Below are positions 46,227 through 55,429 of a stretch of DNA of 64,000 nt, piece by piece. The translations under genes and the position numbers were made by a program. The notes under the pieces were generated by a model. The model saw only the letters and a list, made by a program, of their open reading frames with translations, had not been told where the DNA came from and made no database searches. The DNA comes from JACKII01 sp965202745 (lineage in GTDB: Bacteria > Pseudomonadota > Alphaproteobacteria > Bin95): contig CBDBCB010000019.1 of NCBI GenBank assembly GCA_965202745.1, positions 372,001-436,000 of the forward strand. The letters run 5' to 3'. Positions within the stretch are counted from its first letter, which is position 1, and every line of letters begins with the position of its first letter.

Positions 46227-46323
46227 CTGAGTAGCCCCGGATCGGAGTCCGGGGAGTATCGAAGGGCCTCTTTGGGACAGAGCAACCCGCCCTTCGATAC
46301 GCTGCCTGACGGCGGCTACTCAG
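46227..46323. repeat. Nested palindromic repeat element
   Basis: An outer 10-bp inverted repeat (CTGAGTAGCC at 46227-46236, GGCTACTCAG at 46314-46323) encloses a CCCCGG/CCGGGG hairpin (46235-46254) and a perfect 12-bp inverted repeat (GTATCGAAGGGC at 46256-46267, GCCCTTCGATAC at 46289-46300). It resembles REP/BIME or MITE-type intergenic elements and could fold into a branched RNA after the amidohydrolase gene. Confidence 0.75.
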
Positions 46324-46342
46324 GGAGAGACATACGAAAAGT

Positions 46343-46413
46343 CTTCACCCTGAGCCTGTCGAAGGATGAGTGTGCCACGATGAAAAACACCCTACGGCAG
46401 GTTCAGGGTGAAG
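46343..46413. repeat. Inverted repeat with CTTCACCCTGA arms
   Basis: Sixteen-base arms at 46343-46358 (CTTCACCCTGAGCCTG) and 46398-46413 pair with one mismatch around a 39-base loop. The arm sequence is of the kind that recurs between genes in many alpha- and gammaproteobacteria. It lies 20 bases after the nested element and directly upstream of the broken CoA-transferase. Confidence 0.7.
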
Positions 46414-46432
46414 CGTATCGGGTTAGCCCAAC

Positions 46433-48340
46433 ATGACCACCGAAGCGCTCTCCGGCATTCGCGTTCTCGAACTCGCAGGCGGCGTTGCGGGTGCCTACGC
46501 GGCCAAGCTCTTTGCCGTCATGGGCGCACACGTCACCCGTCTGGAGCCGCCGGACGGCGACCCACTCCGCACCCGACGCCTTGACCCGGATGAGCCAAAA
46601 ACAGAGGGCCTCTACTGGCATTATCTGAATGCCGGCAAATCCAGTGCCGAACCCTCCGGCATCTACGACCTGCTCATCGTCGGAGAGGACGCCCAGCGCC
46701 CGGAAAACATCCCCGCCCCCCGCATCGCGGCGCTCGACGTCACCTGATTCGGCTCCAAAGGCCCCCTATGCCAAGTGGAAAGGTTCCAACCTGGTCTGCC
46801 AGGCCATTGCAGGCATGACCCATCTCTGCGGTCCCGCGGAGGGCCCGCCCTAGGTGGCCCAGATCGGCGGCGCGCCAGCGGAGCCCCAGACGTTCGATAT
46901 CAGCATCCTCGAATCCATACCCGCTTCCCACGCAAGACCGCGCTCGAATGGGCGGCCCTCGCGCGGGAGGCCAAGGTGCCCATGGTCTGGGTGCCTGACG
47001 CCGAAGGCATTATCGAACACCCCATCTTCAACGCGCGGGAGTCGCTGGCCTCGTTTGAGGCCGACGGCAAGACTTACAAAGTCCCCCGCACGCCTTTCCG
47101 GCTGGAGGGAACCCCGCCCCGCCTCGACCTCTCCACCCCGCCGCTGGATGTGCCCCAGTCTGAGCCGCTGACCCCATGGCCCCGCTCACAGGCATCCGCG
47201 TTGCCGATTTCTCCATGGGCTGGGCCGGACCGCTCGCAACGCGCATCCTCGCCGACCTGGGCGCGGAGATCATCAAGATCGAGGCCGGGCGCTACCCCGA
47301 CTGGTGGCGCGCCGTGGACTGGTCCCCGGACGCCATTATGAGGAAGCCCGTCACTTCAACTTCGTCGCCCGCGCCAAGAAAAGCGTCAGCCTGGACCTGA
47401 CCCAACAGGAAGGCCTGGCGCTGACCAAAGACCTGACCCGCCATTGCGATATCGTGGTGGAGAACCAGGCGGCAGGCGTCATGCCCGGCCTCGGCTGGAA
47501 TCAGTTAAGCGAAGGCCGGGATGACCTGATCTATCTCTCCATGAGCGCTTTTGGCACCGATAACGCCTGGTCCGACACCCGCGCCTATGGCTCGGTCTTG
47601 GAGCAAGGCTCTGGCCTGCCAAGCTTCTGCGGGCGGGAGGGCGATCCGCCGGTCATGGGCCACATCGCTTATGGCGACCCGATCGGCGGCGTCTATGGCG
47701 CGGCCTCCCTGCTGACGGCGCTCTATCACCGCGCCCGCACGGGACAGGGCCAGTGGATCAACAACACCCAGATTGAGGCCATGCTGCCGTTCACAGCGCA
47801 CAGCGTGCTGATCCGCCTCGGCAACCGGCATTCCTTCATGGCTCCGCACGGCGTTTTCGCTACCATGGGCGACGACCGCTGGGTGGCGCTTGCTGTGCCG
47901 GATGACAAGGGCTGGCAGGGGCTCTGCGCCTTGATGGGACGCCGCGACTGGGCGGCGGACGAAGGCCTGGCCAGCGTGGAAGGCGGCCGAGCCCGGCAGG
48001 ATGAGTTGGAGGCAGGCATCGCCGCATGGGCAATCCTCCAGGACGCGGGCGTCGCCGCCGGGGCGGTGCTGCACCTGGACGAGGTGGCGGAGAACTTCCA
48101 CTTCCAGGCCCGGAACTTTTTTACGACACCAATCGTCCGCATGTGGGCCAGCAATGGCAGGCGAGCCTGCCCTTCACCCGCAATGGAACGCGCTATCCAT
48201 TCCGGGGCTATGCACCCTATCTCGGCGGTGACAGCGCGCAGGTGCTGACGGACATTCTGGATGTGCCGCCGGAGCGCTATCAGGAACTGCTCGCCAAGAC
48301 CGTCGTCAGCCTGAAGCCAACCCAGTTGCGGGGCGCATAG
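46433..48340 (+). pseudogene. Two-domain CaiB/BaiF CoA-transferase, multiply disrupted
   Basis: Conserved CoA-transferase segments are scattered over several frames. 46433-46747 holds the first-domain N-terminus (LSGIRVLELAGGVAG, LYWHYLNAGKSS). About 46747-46853 continues in another frame (YAKWKGSNLVCQAIAG) to a TAG. The end of the first domain reappears at about 46940-47180. The second domain begins at 47176 (LTGIRVADFSMGWAGPLA), shifts near 47335, continues to about 48120 (HFNFVARAKKSVSLDL), and ends in yet another frame to 48340. The first domain also lacks most of its middle. At least four frame changes plus a deletion make this a true pseudogene. Confidence 0.85.
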
Positions 48341-48373
48341 ACCGGATTTCCGGAAATTTGAGCCAGCTAATTT

Positions 48374-48682
48374 CTAGAGCGGTGTTTTTCAAACCGGCCC
48401 GCCCCTCTTTCTCCTCCGTTCCCGCGGAAGCGGAGACCCATGCCCGAGAGCCAAACACAGAGCTAGAGCGTTTTCTGTTCAAGTTGGCCCATTCAACGGC
48501 CCCCCGTTCCCGCGCAGGCGGGAATCCATGCCTGAGAGGCAACAACAAAGTCCCGGTTCTGTGAGAAGCTCTCTGGCGTGGGCTCCCACCTTCGTGGGAG
48601 CGGGATGAATTGGTGTGCTCCGGCCTGGTCCGAATCCGCTCTAGCACTTTGTGAGAAGCTCTCTGGCATGGGCTACCACCTT
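48374..48682. repeat. Dispersed-repeat region between genes
   Basis: This gene-free stretch holds three repeat types. Two 33-base direct copies (48560-48592 and 48650-48682) differ at two positions. Two 35-base copies beginning CCGTTCCCGCG (48416-48450 and 48504-48538) differ at about six. CTAGAGCG recurs at 48374 and 48463, with its inverse CGCTCTAG near 48638. A perfect 8-bp hairpin GCTCCCAC-CTTC-GTGGGAGC spans 48582-48601. I see no gene here. Confidence 0.7.
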
Positions 48683-48741
48683 TGCCGGATATGTGGGGGG
48701 CGGGCTTGAAGCAAACGTGCCCCAGCCAAGCCCCCACAATC

Positions 48742-48825
48742 CTAATCCTCGCGCTGGATACGCACAGCATGGGGGTAGGGAATGGAAATGCCACCAGCGT
48801 CGAAGGCTTCCTTAACTGTTTCCAT
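48742..48825 (-). pseudogene. C-terminal remnant of an MscS-type mechanosensitive channel
   Basis: The reverse strand reads ETVKEAFDAGGISIPYPHA and ends QRED-stop at 48742. This matches the very C-terminal region of small-conductance mechanosensitive channels (a VKEAFDxxGISIPxP pattern). Upstream of about 48825 the homology stops, and forward-strand transposase sequence begins 84 bases further on, so insertion or deletion removed the rest of the gene. A GC-rich inverted repeat (48691-48740) just downstream may be its old terminator. Confidence 0.65.
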
Positions 48826-48908
48826 CCCGGCTGATCAGATAGCCCTCGTCGCTCTGCGTTTTTCATGGCACGCTGTGTTTTGGCCGAGGCGCGGGATGGG
48901 AGAGCGAC

Positions 48909-49943
48909 ATGGTGATCAAGCTTCACAGTCAGGCGACGACGCCACCGAAGATCAGGGCGGCCATACAGGCCAGTGACGACCCTGCGTGGGTTCTTGCCGA
49001 GCGTCACGGGACCACGGAACAGACCGTATGGAAATGGCGCTAGCGTGCCAGCGTGGAGGATCGCAGCCACACGCCCCATCGCCTTCAGACGACGTTGACG
49101 CCAGCGCAGGAAGCTGTCGCCGTGGCCCTCCGCAAGACGCTTTTGGTCTCGCTGGATGATCTGCTGGCGGTGGTGCGCGAGTTCTTGAACCCGAAGGCCT
49201 CCCGCTCTGGCCTTGACCACTGCTTGCGTCGGCATGGCGTGGGGGCCCTGCGCGCCCTGAAAGCAGCATCGCCCCGGCCAAAGCACAGCGCCTTCAAAGC
49301 CTATGAACCCGGTTCCATCCCCATCGACCTGAAATACCTGCCACCGATGGCAGATGAGAGCCGCCGCCGTTCCCTCTTCGTGGCCATCGACAGGGCAACG
49401 CGTTGGGTTGTTGTCAGGGTCTACAACAGCAAGACAGCGGCCAATGCCCGGCGCTTCCTGCGCGCCCTGGAGCGCGCCTGCCCGATGCGGATCCGCCCCA
49501 TACTCCCGGATAATGGAAAAGAGTTCACGGATCGCCTCTTCGGTCTGCGCCAGCGCGCCGCAACAGGCGCGCATGAATGCGACACGCTGGGCGCCGCCCT
49601 CGATATCGATCATCGCCTGACGCCGCCTAGGTCACCTCAGACCAACGGTATGGTCGAACGGTTCAATGGCCGCATCGAAGAGGTTCTGCAGAGCCATCCC
49701 TTCCGATCCGGCGAGGTTCTGGAAGCCACGCTGCTTCGCTATGTCTGGCTTTACACCCAGCAACTGCTGCAATCAGCCCTGGGCAGCAAGACGCCCTTGC
49801 AGGCACTGAAGGGATGGCGCAAACTCAAACTAGCGCTGGTCAGGAAACAGCCATATTACCTTCCAGGATGGGACATCGCTTCCATCTCAATGAGTCCCCT
49901 TTTCAATTGTGTTGCCAAATATGACCAACTAACCGAAATATAG
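48909..49943 (+). mobile_element. IS481-family transposase with internal amber codon
   Basis: The frame from ATG 48909 to the TAA-free end at 49943 has 345 codons. It reads as an IS481-type transposase: an N-terminal helix-turn-helix (WVLAERHGTTEQTVWKW), then an rve catalytic core with D in IPIDLKYLPPM, D in ILPDNGKEFTDR and E in TNGMVERFNGRIEEV. A TAG at 49041-49043 (codon 45) separates the DNA-binding domain from the core; a GTG at 49053 could restart translation. The C-terminus reads on into unusual sequence after PYYLPGWD, so the right end may be rearranged. I could not find convincing terminal inverted repeats. Confidence 0.82.
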
Positions 49944-50062
49944 CCACAATACGCAGGATTCGAAGGCCGTATGGCCGCCGCGGCTTGTCTCACTTCGCGC
50001 GGGACGCTGTTCAGCGTATAAGAACGCCCGACAAGTCGGATATTTCGATTAGGAGTTACCCC

Positions 50063-51301
50063 GTGGCAGCCCTTCAGCCTGTCCGTGGCACGCACGATCT
50101 GCTGCCGGAAGATAGCGTTAAACACCAGCACGTTGTGGCAACCGCCCGCTCGCTGGCCGGCAACTATGGCTATGGCGAGATTGCGACGCCGATTTTCGAG
50201 CAGACGGAAGTGTTCAAGCGGACGCTTGGCGATACGTCCGACGTGGTGACAAAGGAAATGTATACCTTCGAGGACAAGGGCGGTTACAGCATCACGCTCC
50301 GCCCTGAAGGAACGGCGGCGGTTGCCCGGGCATTGATTGCCGGCAAGATGAACGACCACCTGCCGCTGAAATTCTTCTACCACGGACCGATGTTCCGCTA
50401 CGAGCGCCCGCAGAAAGGCCGCCAGCGCCAGTTCCATCAGATCGGTATCGAATTGTTCGGTGTGGCCGAGCCGGTCGCTGACGCGGAAGTCATCGCGCTG
50501 GGCGCGCAAATGCTCGACAAGCTCGGTGTCCGGGATTGGTGCACACTGGAACTGAACACGCTGGGCGATACGGAGAGCCGTGACGCCTACCGCGCTGCCC
50601 TGATTGCTTACTTTGAGGGATTCCAGGACAAACTGTCCGACGACAGCAAGGAACGCCTGCACCGCAATCCGCTGCGCATCCTTGACAGCAAGGACAAGGG
50701 TGACCAGGTCATTATCGCCGACGCGCCCCGCTTAGCCGATCACCTGACCCCGGCAGCGCAGGATTTCTTCGCAAAGGTGAAGGAAGGGCTGACCGACCTC
50801 GGTATAGCCTTCCACCTGAACGAGCGGCTGGTGCGCGGCCTGGATTACTACTGCCACACGGCCTTTGAGTTCACGACCGACCGGCTGGGCTCGCAAAGCG
50901 CGGTGCTGGCCGGTGGCCGCTATGATGGCCTGATCGGCCAGATGGGCGGTCCGGCGACGGCCGGCGTTGGCTGGGCCGCTGGTATCGAGCGGCTGGTCAT
51001 GCTGGCCGAAGACTGGCCTGCCACGCCGCGTCCCGTCACCTTCATTCCCATGGGAGAGGCCGCCGACCGGGAATTGCGCCGTGTGGCCTTCCAATTGCGC
51101 GCCGCCGGTGTCGCCATCGAGATGGGCTATAGCGGCAACCTCAAACGCCGCCTCAACCGGGCGAATAAGGCGAACGCCCGCCTTGCCGTGATCGTCGGCG
51201 ATGACGAGCTGGCCGAAAGTCAGGCCACCATCCGCGACATGGATAGCGGCGAGCAGCAAACCGTAGCCCTGGCCGATCTGGCCGCTCATTTGGCGGGTTA
51301 A
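50063..51301 (+). CDS. hisS: Histidyl-tRNA synthetase
   Basis: This 412-residue class II synthetase starts at GTG 50063, with AGGAG seven bases upstream; the upstream in-frame open stretch to 49985 lacks a ribosome-binding site. Motif 1 region ATPIFEQTEVFKRTLGDTSDVV, motif 2 MFRYERPQKGRQRQFHQIG, the histidine-specific LVRGLDYYCHTAFE and motif 3 GVGWAAGIERLVML are intact, followed by an anticodon-binding domain. It charges tRNA-His in the cytoplasm. prfA follows by seven bases, suggesting co-transcription. Confidence 0.96.
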   Translation: MAALQPVRGTHDLLPEDSVKHQHVVATARSLAGNYGYGEIATPIFEQTEVFKRTLGDTSDVVTKEMYTFEDKGGYSITLRPEGTAAVARALIAGKMNDHLPLKFFYHGPMFRYERPQKGRQRQFHQIGIELFGVAEPVADAEVIALGAQMLDKLGVRDWCTLELNTLGDTESRDAYRAALIAYFEGFQDKLSDDSKERLHRNPLRILDSKDKGDQVIIADAPRLADHLTPAAQDFFAKVKEGLTDLGIAFHLNERLVRGLDYYCHTAFEFTTDRLGSQSAVLAGGRYDGLIGQMGGPATAGVGWAAGIERLVMLAEDWPATPRPVTFIPMGEAADRELRRVAFQLRAAGVAIEMGYSGNLKRRLNRANKANARLAVIVGDDELAESQATIRDMDSGEQQTVALADLAAHLAG

Positions 51302-51308
51302 GCACACC

Positions 51309-52385
51309 ATGAACATGGATGAAAAACTCGACCAGGTGCTGGATCGGGTTGACGAGCTGTCCTCCCGCCTCGCCACCGAAACCGACCTGGCACCGCAGGA
51401 GATGATTAAGCTCTCCAAGGAGTATTCCGACCTCTTGCCGGTCGCGGACTCGATCCGCGCCCTGCGCCAGATGCAGGCGGAGGCCCAGGAGGCAGCAACG
51501 ATCACCGCCGACCCGGCCACGGACGCCGACATGCGCGAACTGGCGGAGGAAGAGTTCGCCTACCTGAAAGAGCGTTTGCCGGAGGCCGAACACGCCGTCC
51601 GCGTCTCCTTGATCCCCAAGGACGAGGCCGACGCCAAAAACGCCATTCTGGAAGTGCGTGCCGGCACCGGCGGTGACGAGGCTGCCTTGTTTGCCGCCGA
51701 CCTGTTCGGCATGTACCGAAAATTCGCTGAACAGCACGGCTGGCGCTTTGAGCCGATGGAAATCTTGGAGAATGACGTTGGCGGCTACAAGGAAGCCAGC
51801 GCCCAGATCACCGGCACCGACGTCTTCGCCAAGCTGAAGTTCGAAAGAGGCGCGCACCGGGTGCAGCGCGTGCCAGCCACGGAAGCCAGCGGCCGCATCC
51901 ATACCTCGGCTGCAACCGTTGCCGTGCTGCCGGAAGCGGAGGAGGTTGACGTGCAGATCAATACCGAAGACCTGCGCATCGACGTGTTCCGGGCATCGGG
52001 CGCGGGCGGACAGCACGTGAACACGACGGAATCTGCAGTGCGCATTACGCATTTGCCTTCTGGCGTCGTCGTCTCAATGCAGGACGAGAAGTCCCAGCAT
52101 AAGAACCGCGCCAAAGCCATGACCATCCTGCGCTCCCGCCTCTATGAGCATCAGCGCCAGACCCTGCACGACGAGCGCGCCAGCGACCGCAAGAGCCAGG
52201 TCGGCTCCGGCGACCGGTCGGAGCGCATCCGCACCTACAATTTTCCCCAGGGCCGCGTCACTGACCACCGCATCAACCTGACCCTCTACAAGCTGGACAA
52301 GGTGTTGGCGGGGGAAGCGCTGGACGAGATCGTTGACGCCCTGATCGCCGAAGATCAGGCCGAGCGCCTCGCCACCCTGGAATGA
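51309..52385 (+). CDS. prfA: Peptide chain release factor 1
   Basis: This 358-residue factor ends translation at UAA and UAG. The catalytic GGQ loop is in RASGAGGQHVNTTESAVR, and the stop-codon-reading region lies in the usual place before it (a RVPATEASGRIHTSAATVAVLP stretch). The length is normal. Its partner, the GGQ-methylating enzyme PrmC, starts in its stop codon, a conserved pairing. Confidence 0.97.
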   Translation: MNMDEKLDQVLDRVDELSSRLATETDLAPQEMIKLSKEYSDLLPVADSIRALRQMQAEAQEAATITADPATDADMRELAEEEFAYLKERLPEAEHAVRVSLIPKDEADAKNAILEVRAGTGGDEAALFAADLFGMYRKFAEQHGWRFEPMEILENDVGGYKEASAQITGTDVFAKLKFERGAHRVQRVPATEASGRIHTSAATVAVLPEAEEVDVQINTEDLRIDVFRASGAGGQHVNTTESAVRITHLPSGVVVSMQDEKSQHKNRAKAMTILRSRLYEHQRQTLHDERASDRKSQVGSGDRSERIRTYNFPQGRVTDHRINLTLYKLDKVLAGEALDEIVDALIAEDQAERLATLE

Positions 52386-53242
52386 CGAATACCCCGACGG
52401 TCGCCGCAGCCCTGACCCGGACTGCCGCGGCGCTATCGGCCGGTGGTGTGCCGGGAGGCCGCCGGGAGGCGCGGTTGCTGGTCGCCATCGCCCTGGCCGC
52501 CGAGCCCCTGGCCCTGCTAGCGGCGCCGGAGCGCTTGCTGTCACAGAAAGAGATAGCCGCCTTGGAGGGGGCCCTCCACCGCCGTTTGGCAGGCGAGCCC
52601 GCCAGCCGCATCCGCGGCAGCCGCGAGTTCTGGAGCCTCGACTTTACCGTCACGCCCGGCGTGCTCGATCCCAGGCCGGAGACGGAGTTGCTGGTAGAGC
52701 AGGCGCTCTCGCACGTGCAGGCTCGCCGGGACGAGCCCCTGAGAATCCTGGACCTGGGCACCGGCAGCGGATGCATCCTGCTCTCATTGCTGCACGAGCT
52801 GCCTGCGGCCTTTGGCGTTGGTGTTGACCGGTCACCGGCGGCGTTGACAACGGCACAGCGCAATGGCGTTGCCTTGTCGCTCGCTGGCCGTGCTGCCTGG
52901 CTTTGCGGCGATTGGCTGACGGGCTTGGCAGGGAGATTCGACCTGATTGTCGCCAATCCGCCCTATATTCCCGCAGGCTCGCTCGCGACATTGGAGCGCG
53001 GTGTCCGCAACCATGATCCGCGCATGGCGCTGGATGGCGGCCCCAACGGCTTATCTCCGTACCGTCTTCTTGTTCCGCAATTGCCAGGGTTTCTGCGGCC
53101 TTCCGGGGCAGCTTTCTTTGAAACGGGGGCGGGTCAGGCAGGTTTGGTCGCCGAAATGGCGCAACAAAGAGGTCTGCAAGCACAAATAACGGCAGATCTG
53201 GCCGGAATTCCGCGGTGTGTGGGCATGGTTTTACAACTTTGA
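52382..53242 (+). CDS. prmC: Release factor glutamine methyltransferase PrmC
   Basis: This 286-residue methyltransferase modifies the GGQ glutamine of release factors. An N-terminal helical domain (about 1-85) precedes the SAM fold, with the DPRPETELLVE motif, LDLGTGSGCILLSLL (SAM loop) and the diagnostic NPPYI in IVANPPYIPAG, which binds the target glutamine. The ATG overlaps the prfA stop. No gene is seen in the 198 bases between its end and the DUF4167 gene. Confidence 0.96.
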   Translation: MTNTPTVAAALTRTAAALSAGGVPGGRREARLLVAIALAAEPLALLAAPERLLSQKEIAALEGALHRRLAGEPASRIRGSREFWSLDFTVTPGVLDPRPETELLVEQALSHVQARRDEPLRILDLGTGSGCILLSLLHELPAAFGVGVDRSPAALTTAQRNGVALSLAGRAAWLCGDWLTGLAGRFDLIVANPPYIPAGSLATLERGVRNHDPRMALDGGPNGLSPYRLLVPQLPGFLRPSGAAFFETGAGQAGLVAEMAQQRGLQAQITADLAGIPRCVGMVLQL

Positions 53243-53440
53243 GCTTGCATTGATCCCATTCGCCGTTAGCTTGTTATTAACGCGGATCCGATTGGATAGC
53301 GCCTTCCACGGGTCCTGCTGAACGCTATGGGCCTGACTGCAAAACTCTGATGGCACGGTTTGAGACTCTCGTTGGATGTTGCGGTAATAGACTCGACGCA
53401 ATGTTGAGATAACTCGGTTCACACAAAAGACGACGGATAG

Positions 53441-54166
53441 ATGAGACAAGGAATGTCTTCACGCCGGACGCGTGGTCGCGGTAATACGCGCGGGCGTCAG
53501 CAGCAGAACATCCGCAATCAGCAGATGGATTCGAACGGTTCGGGCAATCGGATTCGTGGCACACCGCAGCAAATTCTCGACCGCTATCTGGCATTGGCGC
53601 GCGATGCGTATACGGCAGGTGAGACGGTGTTGGCGGAAAACCTGTTTCAGCATGCCGAGCACTATGCCCGTCTGCTGAACGCCGCCGCCCCGGCCCAGCA
53701 GCCAGGGCAGCAGAATAGCCAGCAAAACGGGCGTGATGACCAGTCGAATGACGGTTATGACGACAATGACGGCGACGGCTCGAACGCAGATAGCGGCAAT
53801 GGAAACGGAAATGGTCAGAACGACTGCTCCCGGCAACAATCTGCCCCGCCCGTGCAGTTGGGAGAGCAGCCGGCTTCACCACAGCAGGCAGGATCGGAAG
53901 CACAAGGGGGCGAGCAGACGCCCGCTGATGGCGAGCCGCCGTCCAGTCCACCACGCCGCCGCCGCCGCAGCCGCTTTCAACGCCAGCAGGAGCAGGAAGC
54001 CGCTGATGGCAACGGCCAGGGCAACAGCGCTCAGGGCAATGGCGGGCAGGATAATAGCGCCGGCAGCAATCCAGCGCAGGAAGTCATCGCTCCGCCAATC
54101 GACCTGTCGGCAGCGGAAGCTGCACCGGAAGTAAAGCCGGAGCCGACCGATCAAACACAGCTTTAG
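53441..54166 (+). CDS. DUF4167 domain protein with Gln/Gly/Asn-rich tail
   Basis: This 241-residue protein starts MRQGMSSRRTRGRG, the RNA-binding-like basic start of alphaproteobacterial DUF4167 proteins, followed by the conserved domain (about 35-82: RGTPQQILDRYLALARDAYTAGE and AENLFQHAEHYARLL). The rest (about 83-241) is low complexity, rich in Gln, Asn, Gly and Asp with one basic RRRRRSRFQRQQ patch. Its place after prmC is conserved in the class. The function is unknown; the basic N-terminus and disordered tail suggest RNA or nucleoprotein binding. A strong terminator follows. Confidence 0.85.
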   Translation: MRQGMSSRRTRGRGNTRGRQQQNIRNQQMDSNGSGNRIRGTPQQILDRYLALARDAYTAGETVLAENLFQHAEHYARLLNAAAPAQQPGQQNSQQNGRDDQSNDGYDDNDGDGSNADSGNGNGNGQNDCSRQQSAPPVQLGEQPASPQQAGSEAQGGEQTPADGEPPSSPPRRRRRSRFQRQQEQEAADGNGQGNSAQGNGGQDNSAGSNPAQEVIAPPIDLSAAEAAPEVKPEPTDQTQL

Positions 54167-54231
54167 GGCTTCTTACCCGGCAAATTGACCGCGACAGCGG
54201 TTCAATTTCGCCCGGCCCTGAGTTTCAAAAG

Positions 54232-54261
54232 CACCCCGTTTCCTGTGGCGGGGTGTTTTTT
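54232..54261. terminator. Rho-independent terminator between convergent genes
   Basis: A perfect 7-bp stem, CACCCCG (54232-54238) and CGGGGTG (54249-54255), with a 10-base loop is followed by six T on the forward strand. On the reverse strand the stem is followed by GCTTTTG, so it can serve the DnaJ-like gene as well. Confidence 0.9.
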
Positions 54262-54262
54262 G

Positions 54263-55204
54263 TTACTCCGCCCGCGCTTTTTGATTCTGGCACTCGCGCA
54301 GGAATGCCGCGAGTTCCGGGTCTTTGGGATCGGTTAGGCTGATTTGCAGGGTCACATACTGGTCGCCGCCCGGCTGGCCATCCGGCTTCGGCACGCCTTT
54401 GCCGCGCAGCCGCAGCTTTGCGCCGCTATTGCTTCCTTCTGGCACTCTCATGGTCACCGGGCCGTCGATGGTTTCTACGGTGATCCGCCCGCCCAATACT
54501 GCCAGTGACAGGTCGATGGGCTGGTTCAAGTGAATGTCCCGGCCCTCCCGGCGCATGTTGGGATGGGTGGTAACGGCAACCGCGACGATGGTGTCGCCCC
54601 GGCGTCCGTCCAGTCCCGCCAGGCCTTGTTCAGGCAGGCGGAGCCGCGCGCCGTCTTCGGTGCCGGGTGGGATATGAACGTTCACATCTTTGCCTGACGG
54701 CAGGCTCAACCGTTGTGTTCCGCCTTTCATGGCCAGGACGAACGGAATGCGGATGCGCACGGTATCGTTTGCAGCGACCGGATCTTCCTCGTCGCCCCAA
54801 TCATCGGTCCGAAACCCGCTTTGTGCCGAGCGATGGCCGAAAATGCCGAAAATCTGGTCGAAAAGATCGTCGCCGCCGGCTTGTTGCTGCGGTCCGGGGC
54901 GGCCGGTTGCGCCCTGCCGGAACCGGAACCCGCCGGATTGGCCCTGTCCACCCATGCCACCCGTCGAGTAGCGGGCACGCGGTGCCCCGTCGGGGCCGAT
55001 TTCACCCCGGTCGTACTGGCCACGCCGACTGGTATCCGACAGCAGGTCATAGGCTGACGATACGTCCTTGAACCGCTGTTCAATATCGGCCTTGCCCGGA
55101 TTCAGGTCCGGATGCAGTTCCTTTGCCAGGCGGCGATAGGCTTTTTTGATCTCGCCGGCGCTGGCTGATCGGCTAACGCCCAAGACTGTATAGGGGTCAC
55201 GCAT
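54263..55204 (-). CDS. DnaJ/CbpA-like co-chaperone
   Basis: This 313-residue protein has an N-terminal J domain (about 1-66) with the HPD motif in KELHPDLNPG, a Gly/Arg/Gln-rich linker (about 75-135) and C-terminal substrate-binding beta domains (about 145-300, VHIPPGTEDGARLRLPEQG and MRVPEGSNSGAKLRLRGKG). It has no cysteine zinc fingers, so it is a type II (CbpA-like) J protein that stimulates a DnaK ATPase. The ATG is at 55204. The gap to pdxH (225 bases) is a divergent upstream region without a clear motif. Confidence 0.9.
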   Translation of the reverse strand: MRDPYTVLGVSRSASAGEIKKAYRRLAKELHPDLNPGKADIEQRFKDVSSAYDLLSDTSRRGQYDRGEIGPDGAPRARYSTGGMGGQGQSGGFRFRQGATGRPGPQQQAGGDDLFDQIFGIFGHRSAQSGFRTDDWGDEEDPVAANDTVRIRIPFVLAMKGGTQRLSLPSGKDVNVHIPPGTEDGARLRLPEQGLAGLDGRRGDTIVAVAVTTHPNMRREGRDIHLNQPIDLSLAVLGGRITVETIDGPVTMRVPEGSNSGAKLRLRGKGVPKPDGQPGGDQYVTLQISLTDPKDPELAAFLRECQNQKARAE

Positions 55205-55429
55205 TGCCGGTGTTCGGCCTCTTCAGTGGGTTGGCAAACATTATACGGATGTTGCGGCTTTGCCGCTACCATCGCAGCGCTGGGGCGTTCATCCGAATTG
55301 GGGAGCCGTTCGCTGTTCGGCAAGGGCGCGGCACGATGCAACAGGCGCTAGCGGTGGACTTGGCGGCTGATAGCGGCTGCACTACCTGCAAGTGACAAGA
55401 ACCGATTGCTCCGAAAGGACGCCGCGATC

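Noticed and set aside
44915..46285. 456-codon reverse frame opposite the amidohydrolase
   Set aside because: Shadow frame; family sequence is on the forward strand.
48358..48564. 68-codon forward frame within the repeat region
   Set aside because: It is made of the direct-repeat sequences and has no ribosome-binding site or family signal.
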